DNA of 64,000 nucleotides. Origin: Oscarella lobularis (lineage: Eukaryota; Porifera; Homoscleromorpha; Homosclerophorida; Oscarellidae). A program made the position numbers and the translations under genes. The notes below the pieces were generated by a model. It saw only the letters and a list, made by a program, of their open reading frames with translations. It did no database searches and was not told where the DNA came from. The stretch's first letter is position 1; each line of letters opens with the position of its first letter. This document shows positions 44,797 to 54,525 of the stretch, one piece after another. The stretch covers positions 682,001-746,000 of the forward strand of contig NC_089191.1 of the NCBI RefSeq assembly GCF_947507565.1, read 5' to 3'.

Positions 44797-45255
44797 CTTC
44801 AACTCGTTGCGCGCGAGCGATGCTTGCGGTTCAGGCGCATGGAACGCCACTCGCGCATAAAAAGTAGCGGCGGGAACGCCCACTTTCGAGGGGCAAGTGT
44901 CTTCATCTCGTTGCACGCGAGTCGTGCTTACGGTCCAGGCGCATGGCACGCCACTCGCGCATAAAAGTAGCGGCGGGAACGCCCACTTTCGAGGGGCAAG
45001 TGTCTTCATCTCGTTGCACGCGAGTCGTGCTTACGGTCCAGGCGCATGGCACGCCACTCGCGCATAAAAGTAGCGGCGGGAACGCCCACTTTCGAGGGGC
45101 AAGTGTCTTCATCTCGTTGCACGCGAGCCGTGCTTACGGTCCAGGCGCATTGCACGCCACTCGCGCATAAAAAGTAGCGGCGGGAACGCCCACTTTCGAG
45201 GGGCAAGTGTCTTCATCTCGTTGCACGCGAGCGACGCTTGCAGTTCAGGCGCAAA
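44797..45255. repeat. Tandem repeat, about 4.5 copies of a 103-104 bp unit
   Basis: Units begin CTTCA(A/T)CTCGTTGC at 44797, 44901, 45004, 45107 and 45211. Inner copies are nearly identical, the first is more diverged and the last is cut short. Each unit contains GCGCATAAAAGTAGCGG, which has a TATA-box look on the plus strand. A unit length of 103 is not a multiple of three, so it is not a coding repeat. Confidence 0.95.
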
Positions 45256-45651
45256 TGGAAGCGTCCGACTGCTAAGGGAAGACCGAATTTTTTCATCCTG
45301 CTTTATCACGCTACTATTATTATGCACTATAGACACGCGTTCCGTCCGCCTGAACTGCAAGCGCCGCTTGACTTACGGACGGACACTTGTTGGTCAAAAA
45401 ATGATCGTTCCCAGCAAATCTTTTACGAGAGTTCTAAAATAATTTCTTACCTGGAATTCTCTGTATGAAGTCATGATTGCAATTGGAGATGACGAGCAGT
45501 CCATGGATAATAACAGTTGGCTTCCTGGGACTTATGACTCCTATAAACTTGACCATCTTGTGCAAAGTTCTTTACATTAAAATCAAGAATTAGGATTAGC
45601 AGGCTCCAGACTAATTGATCAGGCGTCAGCCACTATCCCGTATACGGTCTG
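45256..45651. other. Flank of the tandem array with an inverted unit end
   Basis: About 45342-45358 (CGCCTGAACTGCAAGCG) is the reverse complement of the array's last unit edge at about 45235-45251. The rest shows no supported gene. Confidence 0.55.
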
Positions 45652-46397
45652 ATGGCAACCGAAACGACAACATACCGGCAAACCTATCTTCCTCCAGGAA
45701 AAATGCCTGGGTACGCAGCTAGGGTGCATGCAACGACAATACTTCCCTTACCCGCCTATACGTTTCTCGATTTACATGACTATTCATTCATTCATTCATT
45801 CTTTTTAGTTATGCAGGATATACCCCCCGAACAAAATTCTCCTACGGTGAAACGGCGGGCGCAGCGACAGCACAATTCTTTCTCGATTATCGATTCGAGC
45901 GTCTAAACAACGCGACAAGTCGACCGGAGAAGGGCGGAGACAAAATTGCTCCATTTCCAATTGTCTATCGAAATCCGGCCCTCGTTGTAGGAACACGCGA
46001 CCGATCGCGCGAACGCTGGCTCCCGCCGCCTCGATATCGACTAATTAACGACGGCCCACGAAAAGACGCCATTCTGGCTTTTGATAAGGTTCTTAATTAA
46101 TTAATTAATAAGGAAGGAAATTCCCGGCTGCTCTAATCTAAAACATAGATGGCGCAACGTCATCGAGAATTTTACAGTGATCGAACGGGAACTGCAACGC
46201 GCGTAACTCACTTCGTTTTTCCGGAAGTTGGTCACGGGCAATGTCGTCCGTCCGCCGTCTCCGTCAACATGCAACAGGCTGTGTCTTATAGCAGCCGAGC
46301 GCGCAGTCGGAGCGCCGTACAGCGACCGATGTCGTCGAGACAAATGGAAAGGCAAATGCGCGACGTGGTGTTTGAAAACAGATGCGGAACATTTTGA
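45652..46397 (+). CDS. Ciliary microtubule inner protein 2 (FAM166)-like
   Basis: Exons 45652-45710, 45809-46088 and 46149-46397. The first junction gives MPGYAGYTPRTKFSYGETAGAAT, closely matching the (Y/I)PGYxGxxPxxKxxxGETxG signature of FAM166/CIMIP2 proteins, which line the lumen of ciliary doublet microtubules. The rest (DGPRKDAILAFDK|MAQRHREFY) is unfamiliar; I see only one clear PGY...GET motif. Total about 195 codons. Intron 1 contains four ATTC units. It ends 64 bp from convergent AOAH. Confidence in the family rests on this single motif. Confidence 0.6.
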
Positions 46398-46461
46398 GTG
46401 CGCGAGACAGAGAGACAGAGAACGGACACGTGGTATTGTACGTCATATAGTTATTGCACCT

Positions 46462-48144
46462 TCACTTTTTCGTGTAAGCGTCGATTTCGCCATTGTACTG
46501 ATTGCTAGGGCCAATCGCGTGCGGAATCGTTTTCTGTATCCAACGCCAAAGAATTTTCGCCGACGTCGCTTCAAAGACCTGCCCCGGATGAAAACCGTCG
46601 ACGGGTTCAACGACTTCCCACAGCTTATCTTCCGGCCAAGTTTCTTTCAATTCCGTGAACGTGTCTTTATAGAGATCGGCGTAGAAGTGCACGTCAATGA
46701 CGTCACTTCGAAACTGCGCGACGACGTCAGAAAGAGCTTGATTGAGCTCCTGCGACCTCTGATACGTCAGATTTCGCAGCGTTTCGTTCGAGGATAGGTA
46801 TCCGATACACGGGTTCTCGTGCAAGCAAGTGAGCCACTCGTAGAAGTCGCTATACGTCACGTCGCGACGAAGCTTTCCTAAGGGATAATAGCGAGCGTGT
46901 AACTGATCGTATAGGAGTCGCCCATCTGCTGTTCCAATAATGATAACGTGACTGCCTTTGCGCAGACGGTCGTCATTGAGCTGAAGAAGAACGTTCTTCG
47001 CATAAAAGGTCATATCTTCGGGAGTTGTCATATGAGCGAGAGTGTCGGTGACATGGCCGTTGCAGACGTCATTTCCTATTGTAGCCAATATGACGAGAGC
47101 CGGTTTGTCGAATATGGAGCGTCTCGACCATTGATGCGGCAATTGCTCACTTACACTTTTCATCGTCGCTCCGTTAAAGGCGAGATTTTGAAAATCGTTT
47201 CTATTGCATCGATTCCAATTGAGCAAGTAGTTGTATATAGATTGGGTCTGCGCTCCAATAGACGCCCACGTGGAATTCATGAATCCGGTCGCCATCGAAA
47301 GCATGGGCCAATCGAATTCATTCGCCAGGGCCAAATATAGGTTATCGTACGTCTTACTCGACATGTTTTGCACCTCGAGCCATTGAGGCGGAATGTGAAA
47401 GTGCGCCGCGGCAGAATCACCAAGGACGATAACCCCAAGGTTTTTTGAAATTGAAACATTGCAGCAAAAAACGTCTTCGCGAGTCCTCTCGCTGTCGTAC
47501 ATACCAACGATGCCATTGCAGTTTGAATCGATCAGCGCATCGCCGTCCGTCGGCAAAGCTCCCGGACGAATCCACCCGTCGCTATCGTTACAGTCCTTTC
47601 CGTGCCAATAGGCTCCTCGATACGCGTTTAACGAAGGACTGAATCTGTCTCTATCTTTGTCGTCCAACGTCGGCGGCACGTAAATTTTATCCTTTCCGAA
47701 CGCGTTCACGTACGCGTCTTCGAGATTGCATAGGATTCCGAAATTGAAGCCACTCCTGCACCAATAGTGCGGCTCGGCTTCCGTCACCGCGGCGTCGCGT
47801 TGAAACCGCACGTTTACTTTTTTTGGAGATTTGAAAATGAAGCATTCGTCATAACCGACGCAGGCGGAAAAAACGTTGTGGCAAATGTAGTCGGGATCGT
47901 AACCTTCGAGCGCCCTCAATTCATCTCTGGGCCACTTGCAAAACGTGTCGGTAAGGGGATGCCATTCCGATGGCACGTAACTGCAAAATCGTATGACGCT
48001 GTCAGTCATCGTTTCGTTGTGATAGGTTGCGAGCTGATCGAGGACGGCGAATAAAGCCGTGCACGGTAGACAAGGAGTAAACGCCATCGTACGGTCGAGG
48101 GAGGTGACGGCAAAGATAAGAAGGAAGTGGCGGAGCGCTTGCAT
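46462..48144 (-). CDS. AOAH: Acyloxyacyl hydrolase
   Basis: AOAH removes secondary acyl chains from bacterial lipopolysaccharide lipid A and thereby inactivates it. The single 560-codon exon begins with a hydrophobic signal-like segment, followed by a saposin-B-like domain (CLPC...FCSYV...C, about residues 24-110) and a calcium-site-rich linker (DKDRDRFSP, DSNCNGIVG). The GDSL-type lipase domain has the catalytic serine in VLGDSAAAHFHIPP, the NGA block, IGNDVC, and the catalytic histidine in EPVDGFHPGQ. Human AOAH has GDSAGAHFHIPP and EPVDGFHP in the same order. Length is close to human (575 aa). The gene appears intact and intronless. Confidence 0.95.
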   Translation of the reverse strand: MQALRHFLLIFAVTSLDRTMAFTPCLPCTALFAVLDQLATYHNETMTDSVIRFCSYVPSEWHPLTDTFCKWPRDELRALEGYDPDYICHNVFSACVGYDECFIFKSPKKVNVRFQRDAAVTEAEPHYWCRSGFNFGILCNLEDAYVNAFGKDKIYVPPTLDDKDRDRFSPSLNAYRGAYWHGKDCNDSDGWIRPGALPTDGDALIDSNCNGIVGMYDSERTREDVFCCNVSISKNLGVIVLGDSAAAHFHIPPQWLEVQNMSSKTYDNLYLALANEFDWPMLSMATGFMNSTWASIGAQTQSIYNYLLNWNRCNRNDFQNLAFNGATMKSVSEQLPHQWSRRSIFDKPALVILATIGNDVCNGHVTDTLAHMTTPEDMTFYAKNVLLQLNDDRLRKGSHVIIIGTADGRLLYDQLHARYYPLGKLRRDVTYSDFYEWLTCLHENPCIGYLSSNETLRNLTYQRSQELNQALSDVVAQFRSDVIDVHFYADLYKDTFTELKETWPEDKLWEVVEPVDGFHPGQVFEATSAKILWRWIQKTIPHAIGPSNQYNGEIDAYTKK

Positions 48145-48396
48145 ATCGTGCCACCTTGAGGAATACTGAAAACTGAGGAAATTTCCATGGCTTCTTCTAC
48201 TGTAACGCCGCTAACGCGCGAGGCTATTATGCTGTCTTCGTGACGTCATTTTTAGTGGGTTGAAAGTACTAGGGGCTCCCGGACAAGGAAACGAATAAAG
48301 TCCCATTTCTCTAGGTTAGATTGTCTCTTAGGCAGGTGCAATTGTTGCTGTAGGAGATTGGATTTTCTTTCGTGCAGGTGGATAGTACGTTACGGT
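48145..48396. promoter_or_regulatory. Divergent region AOAH / vWA-MIB gene
   Basis: 252 bp between divergent starts. A pyrimidine-rich stretch ending in GTGCAG just before 48379 could be a splice acceptor, so a small upstream exon of the vWA gene cannot be excluded. Confidence 0.4.
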
Positions 48397-51014
48397 ATGC
48401 CTTTGGACACAGTCCTGCTTCTCGACACGTCGGGCTCGATGGCTGGCCGCGGCATGCGCGAGCTCAAACGCGCCTGCGAGGTGTTTCTCGACGGCGTCGA
48501 GGAAACGGCGAAGCAAACCAATTTGAAGGCGCGACCGACCGCGAACTCGGGGCGGGGGACTCCATCGACTAGACGATGTTCCTTTTAGGAGAATATCGCG
48601 ATTGTTGAGTTTGGTGCCAAAGCTCAGCTTCTGCAGGGATTGACGAATCAGTACGAAAGATGTCGACAGGCCGTTCGTACGTAATATCGCCCCAGAAATA
48701 ATCTATGTATCTTGATAATCTTATTCGACGTTGTATTTATTCTAAGGATTACTGAAGCCAAGTGGAAGAACGCCAATGTTCGATGGGCTCATGATAGCGT
48801 TAAAGGAAATTATAACGAATGGTTGGATATATTATAGGTTCTGTCGATTGAAGGGAAATCTTCACGTTTTGTAGGCGGTGTAGTGACAGTGGCCGGTCGG
48901 CCTCTGTGTCCCCGTGTCATTCTCATGACGGACGGTCAGCCCACGGACGACAAAGGAGAAACGACTGCTGTATGAAAATGATTTCTATCCAAACTAAATT
49001 AAATTTAAATGTAGTGCAGTTATAGAGCTATGGATGTATTAATTAAGTCACGTGCTGTATGGCATATACATTTTAGTTTGGATTGAGGTCCAGTGGCCTC
49101 TTTTTTTTATGAGGCGTTGATTGCTCTACCTTGCAGGCGCGCGATCAAGTTTTGAATGCGGCCAAAGCGTTCGGTCCACAGGGATGGAAAGAGTGCAAGC
49201 TGCCACATCCCGTCCCAATTGCCTGTGTCGGATGCGGCGACTGCGATCCGTCACTGTTAGACGAAATTGCTACAGTGACCAAAGGCATGTTCGTCATCGT
49301 GCAAAATATTGAGGAACTGAGCTCGTTCTTCAAACGCCAGGTGCATAATTTTATTAGACAGTCTCTTCTCTGTTATCTCTCTGCCTCTAGGTCTTGCTCA
49401 TTCGTTTTGCCGCCAAGTTTGCCCAAGGCAATTAACTGATTGGGGGCTGGTTGATTTCATTACTGACCATTACCAATTACGTTGTTATTTGCAGATATGG
49501 AACAGCTGCGATCTCGCATTGCACTTGCGGCTTTTCTGCGGGAACTCGGTGAACGCGTCGAAGAGGCCGAACTGGTGAGAACAGCCAATATCGAATATTT
49601 ATAAATAAATAAATAATTCGAGGATGGCTTGATGCAATTTCTTTTCGCCATGCTTTGTCTGCAAACTCTTGCTGGAGACGATGACGACGACACGAGCTCT
49701 GGGGGCGACGATCCGGTCCGTGTACTCAAAAAATCGATTTTAGGCCTATTTAGCAATCCTCTCCTTAGGTAATTCAAGGTCTCCCGGCGCACGGATCTCG
49801 AGTGCGCCGGGGCCCCGATTGGAAGTGGGGAAACCAGGATAAGAGCGGCTGTGGGACCGTGATTAAACACTACAAATCAGGCACGACACAAATACAACTA
49901 CACGTGTATCCTATTTGAGAATGAATGATTAGGCATTGTTGAAGTGGAATGGGATCATGGTGGTAAGAATCACTACAGGTATGGCGCAGAAGGAGCAACG
50001 GATCTTCAGGTATCTTGACTACTTTCGTCATGGAAAACGTTTCTTATTGGCTTTAGCTTGTCGGTGAGCCGCGCATTGCGAGGCGTATCGACGAAGTGAA
50101 GCCTGGATGCAAGGTAATTCGAGGTAAGGAAATACGCTTCTAAGTGAGAGAATAGAGGCATGGTTTTGCTGCAGGACCGGACTGGCAGTGGGCGAATCAG
50201 GACGGCGGTCCAGGCAATATTGGCGTCGTGTATCGAATTGAAGACAGCGGGGTTTCCGTGCGCGTTCGCTGGCCCAGCGGCTTGCGCGGCGTCTACCGAA
50301 ACGGGAAGGACGGGAAGCACGACTTGAACCTAGCCAAGTAAAAGAAATAAATAAATAATTAGTAGGCCCTCGGTTATCGAAGTCTCCTTACCAATATTGT
50401 TGGCTTACTTGCGACTATGAACGCTGGCAACACTAAAGACAAAACACATAATCGAGTCGTGCCACTTTCGTGCGTGTACCTCCCTTGATTGTCTGTTGAT
50501 TTGTTTGCAGCGTTTCCGTGCAGTCGAGTGGCGCATTGCCCGCGAAGACAGAACGACTAAACATCTCGTCGCAATCGCCTTCAAAACCGGAGAGAGAAGG
50601 CCGATTCTGTTGGCAGTGGAAGGTAATTCAACTAGGGCTATGTCACTTGGCTTTGTACGATGCGTAGGATAACTCTGGGAGTTGGCGCCCCTACACTATC
50701 GAACAGATCGATAGCATGGAAGGAATTTACCAGAAAAATCCGAATGCTACGTGCAAACTCGACAGGGACAGCTACACGTGAGTAATAATAGATTCCCCTG
50801 CTGGGCGGACTTGAGTTGCGGCAAAGGTACCACATTGATTTTGGGAAAATGGAGCAGCAGAACATCGACACGAAAGCCGTTCGAAAGATTCGCCGAACAC
50901 GTACGTAATATTATTTTAATCGAACACTCACCTCTTACCCTCTCTGCTCCAGACTTGAATCGCGACGACTTTGATTTGGCCATAGGAATCGAACAGTCCC
51001 TTCAACTAAAATAA
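48397..51014 (+). CDS. vWA - two MIB/HERC2 - WWE - UIM-like protein
   Basis: About 14 exons. The vWA domain opens MPLDTVLLLDTSGSMAG (MIDAS DxSGS) and continues with RVILMTDGQPTDD. Two MIB/HERC2 modules follow: GSRVRRGPDWKWGNQD...GTVI...EVEWDHGGKNHYRYG and GCKVIRGPDWQWANQDGG...GVVYRI. A WWE-type module reads FCWQWK|DNSGSWRPYT...DSYT|LRQRYHIDFGKMEQQN. The C-terminus DDFDLAIGIEQSLQL fits a ubiquitin-interacting motif with Gly in the Ala position. These modules point to ubiquitin or ADP-ribose recognition; no RING or HECT is seen. Three introns (48529-48588, 49428-49494, 49881-49932) appear to be GC-AG. I do not know a named gene with this order. It may have another exon upstream of 48397. Confidence 0.8.
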
Positions 51015-51263
51015 ACTCATCATGTCTTTTGTACTTGTACGTTATCCTTCTTCTTTTTTTTTGTACTGTACGCGGCAACGATTAGCCGAGCTCATTCGTC
51101 ATCATATAAACTTTATGTAGAATATAAGGGAGATGAATCTTGAGTCTCTTCTCCTATAAGAGAGCAAAGCAAATCAAGCTAGCAATACAAAAAAATCAAA
51201 AAAAAAAGGAGAAAGAACAGCAACCATGATCTGTACACCGTATCGCTCCGGGGGAGAGAATAT

Positions 51264-52853
51264 TTAGTAAACATATCCATTCTTAGCCGCTCCAATCTCG
51301 GCGGCTTGACGAAGCAGACTCGTCTTCTGCATGTGATCGAGACTTTCGTTCTATAAAAAGCAAACAAAGGAGGTCATTGTATTGAGTCTATTTTCGTCCC
51401 CTCCCCCTCCGGAGTGTTCTCGCCTGCTGGGTTCCGTGGACGACGGAAAGATGCTCGCGCAATCGCACGGCCGAGCGAAAGTTCTTGCTGCACAACTTGC
51501 ATCGATACGGCTGAATGCCGCTGTGTATTCGCATGTGAACGTTTCGATTCCACGACTGGTTAAACCGCTTGCCGCACACGGGACAACTGTAAGGCAAGTC
51601 GCCTAGTAGAAAAAGAAAACCTCACACATCTAAATATACGCGGAGTCCCTCCCTCCCTTCCTCTCATTCATACCCGTGTGAAGTCGTTGATGAATTCGAA
51701 GATAGGAACGAAGTCGGAAAGACTTTCCGCACGTCGTGCACACGTGTCCCGCTGGAGCGGAAGCGGCGGTGGCGGAATTTCGTCTCGCCGCTGCCAATGT
51801 ATTGACGCCGGTATTAGCCGCCTTATTGTCAACGTACTCGCTCTCTATGCGACAATACGGTTGAGGGAAATTAATTGCAAATCAACAGGCGACCATTTCC
51901 TGCTACTTACCGGTCGTTGTCGTCGTCGTTGTCGTCGTCGTCGTCTCCGACGGACTTTCTGGACTATAGACGAACGACGGCACCATCGCGTTTGATTCCG
52001 TCGTCGCCGTTACCATGGTAGCAACACGTGACGTCGGAGACGCCGACGTCGGCGTTAGCGGCGAAAACGGCGACGACGACGACGGCGGCGGCGGCGGTTC
52101 GACCATCGTGCCGGCCGACGACGACGTCAGACATACGTGCGCTTTGAGAGTTTGGTTGCCATAGGCGACGCTCGTCGACGGCATGTTTAGCGTTTTCGGC
52201 GATTTGTCGACGACGACGCCAATTTGCACCGAATATTTCGCCGCTTCGCGTCGCACGGCGTCGGCGAGCGATTGAGGCGACGTTTCGACGGGAAACGATT
52301 GGGAGCGGAGTTGTTGGGCCGACATGAAGAGATTCGTCGACGCGCCGTCGTCGTCGACGTGCGCCGCCGTGTGTTCGAAAAAATCGACGGCGTTCGGCGT
52401 CGCGTAGCCGCAGAACGAGCATCGCATCGAAGGCGTCGGCGTTTTGACTGGAGGAGAATCGGTGCAGTCGACGTCGATCACGGCACGTGCGCGTGCCGCG
52501 GTCGAATTCGCCGCGGCGACGTGCGTCGATATGTGAGCGCTCAGCAAAGCAAAGCTGTGGAACTCTTGACCGCAGACGGAACACGAGTGAACGAGAACGC
52601 TGCGCGCGTGAGAACCGCTGTCGTTTGCGTAGCGATCGCCGAACGAGGCGAGCGACGAATATTTCGCTATTCGCGGCAGCGGTTCGTCTATTTTCCGATG
52701 CGACGGCACTTTGCACTCGCTCAACGCGCCGGAAATCGGTTCGTCTCCTCTCGGCGACGATTTTTCGCCCATTCCGTTCACCGAGTCGAAGGGGTAGTGG
52801 GGTCCAGTCAAAAAGCCTGCCATCGTGCTTTCGAGATGTTCGATTATGTTCAC
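51264..52853 (-). CDS. C2H2 zinc-finger protein, five fingers
   Basis: Probably a nuclear DNA-binding factor. Exon 1 (about 51910-52853) begins MNIIEHLESTMAGF and carries two isolated fingers, CSVCGQEFHSFALLSAHISTH and CSFCGYATPNAVDFFEHTAAH, then a Ser/Thr/Pro-rich stretch ending in a threonine run. Later exons carry three consecutive fingers (CTTCGKSFRLRSYLRIHQRLH, CPVCGKRFNQSWNRNVHMRIH and CKLCSKNFRSAVRLREHLSVVH) with TG.PY linkers. The final exon (51264-51350) reads NESLDHMQKTSLLRQAAE...GYVY if the 51351-51423 intron is GC-AG; otherwise the frame ends at RRGRGRK. I cannot name the family. Confidence 0.8.
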
Positions 52854-54525
52854 TGTCGAGCAGGACGCATCTGCAAGGCAAATGCCTGATAGGCGTGCGC
52901 TCGCAACCGTTTAGTACGCGACAGATCAGCTCACATCGAGCTGATCTACACCCCGCGGCGCGACTGGCGGAACGCTCCGGAAATGGGCGGGATGCGCTCG
53001 TCCAATCAGTGTCCCCCCGCTAAGAGCTGTCTAGCGGCGGGAAACAGAGAGGCGGAGTTGGCTCGGAGGCCTGACTGTCAGATCACAATCAGGCGTTTAT
53101 TGTGTACGCGCCTCGCGGGCGGGCAAGAGAAACCTTTTAGAGTTCCGCACTCTCTGGTTCGTGGCCGCGCGCCGAGACGGTGCGGGGGGATCACGTGTGA
53201 CTACTCGTGTGACTGCGTTTCCAGTCATTTTCCTACTAATTCGCGGCACTCGTACGCGAGACGGAAAACGAGCAAACAATCGATGCTACGAGATTGCGTG
53301 CGAAAAAAGGCTTCCGCTGGAGCTGCAAACATCGCTCCGCCCACATCGCAGCAAATAGCCGGCGTCGAATAATAGCACACAATGTAGTACAGTAGCCTAA
53401 ACGACGTCGATTCCGACAAAAACGCTACGCCTTACGTTTAGAACAAAGCGCACTGAACCGATTCCGCCCCCTTTAGTGGTCGTTCGCGCCCCGGACGCGG
53501 GTCCCCTTCCTTTCGATGCAGTTACATTTCTTACCGGTCGTCGCCGTCTCGGCGAACGTTCCATTATGACGAAGAAGAAAGCGAGCCATGAGACGCCGCG
53601 ATGAGATATCGAAACTGCCTACGTGTTACCACCCGCTCGCACGATGAACGACGTGGGGACAAATACTGTGCGTATATTCTCGAAGGCGCGACGAGACCTC
53701 CTCTGACGTGAGCACAGAGAGGCGACTGGTCCGTATTCGTCGCCGAGTGCGCGTATGACAGTTCACGGCCGAGTCGCTGAATAAAGGGGGCGCAGTCTGA
53801 TCAGGGCCAATCAGTACACTAAGAGGTGTGGGGGTGGCGTGGGGACTACGCGGGGGCCAATCGCTTGGCTCAGGCATAAATAGTCGGATCGCGATGCGAC
53901 GGATTGAATGACAAATGCAAAGGTGCGTGTTTGCGCCTTGGAATTGTCAATGACGGATGTCGATATAGGACGCGATGCGCTGTCGCGTTGAACACGCCCT
54001 GCCTCGCTGCTCCTCACGTGGGGACGAAACGTGGGACCACGAGAGGGGCGTTGTCTTTGTGCGACGACCACGTGAGAACGTCTGGGGTATAAAACTTTCG
54101 CGGGGAATAAGCGCAGAGTGTCTCATATGGCCGACCTTTGTCGACGATCGATATTGCGTCAAATCGAACCGTATTTACATTTTTTCCGGCCTCGGCAGAC
54201 CACGCGGCGCCGCGTGGAATGCCTCCCACGTGCGCGCCCCTCTTCGAGCGAAATTTCACGCGAGTCTGTCTAGGGAGACCGGACCCCGGTCTGACGCGAG
54301 CATAAATAGGCGAACGCAACCCTATACGACAATTTCGTCGACGTATAAAAATGAAACGGAAGACATTTTCCTGTTGTGACCACGCCCATCAGCGCAATTT
54401 AGGAATCGCCAATTAGTAAATAAAAAACGGTTTTCGAATGAATCGTTTCTTGAAGTTTCGAAAGAATGAGAGTCAAAATGGTTTGTAAGACCACGTGGAA
54501 CCGCGTGCTTCCCCCGCGCTCCTAA
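52854..54525. other. 1.7-kb intergenic region with several promoter-like motifs
   Basis: The longest gene-poor stretch apart from 37-38 kb. On the plus strand, GGCCAAT followed by GCATAAATAG (about 53856-53881), GGGGTATAAAAC (about 54084) and GAGCATAAATAGG (about 54297) look like core promoters, and CACGTG boxes recur (about 54015, 54069, 54491). No protein-coding frame that I recognise follows any of them. An AT-rich part near 54370-54470 probably holds the NOL10 3' UTR. Confidence 0.4.

Noticed and set aside
44797-45255. CRISPR-like array
   Set aside because: Units are contiguous 103-bp tandem repeats without variable spacers, in an animal genome.
52224-52889. 221-codon plus-strand frame over the zinc-finger gene
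   Set aside because: Antisense to a frame with two C2H2 fingers; the product is just Arg/Val-rich.
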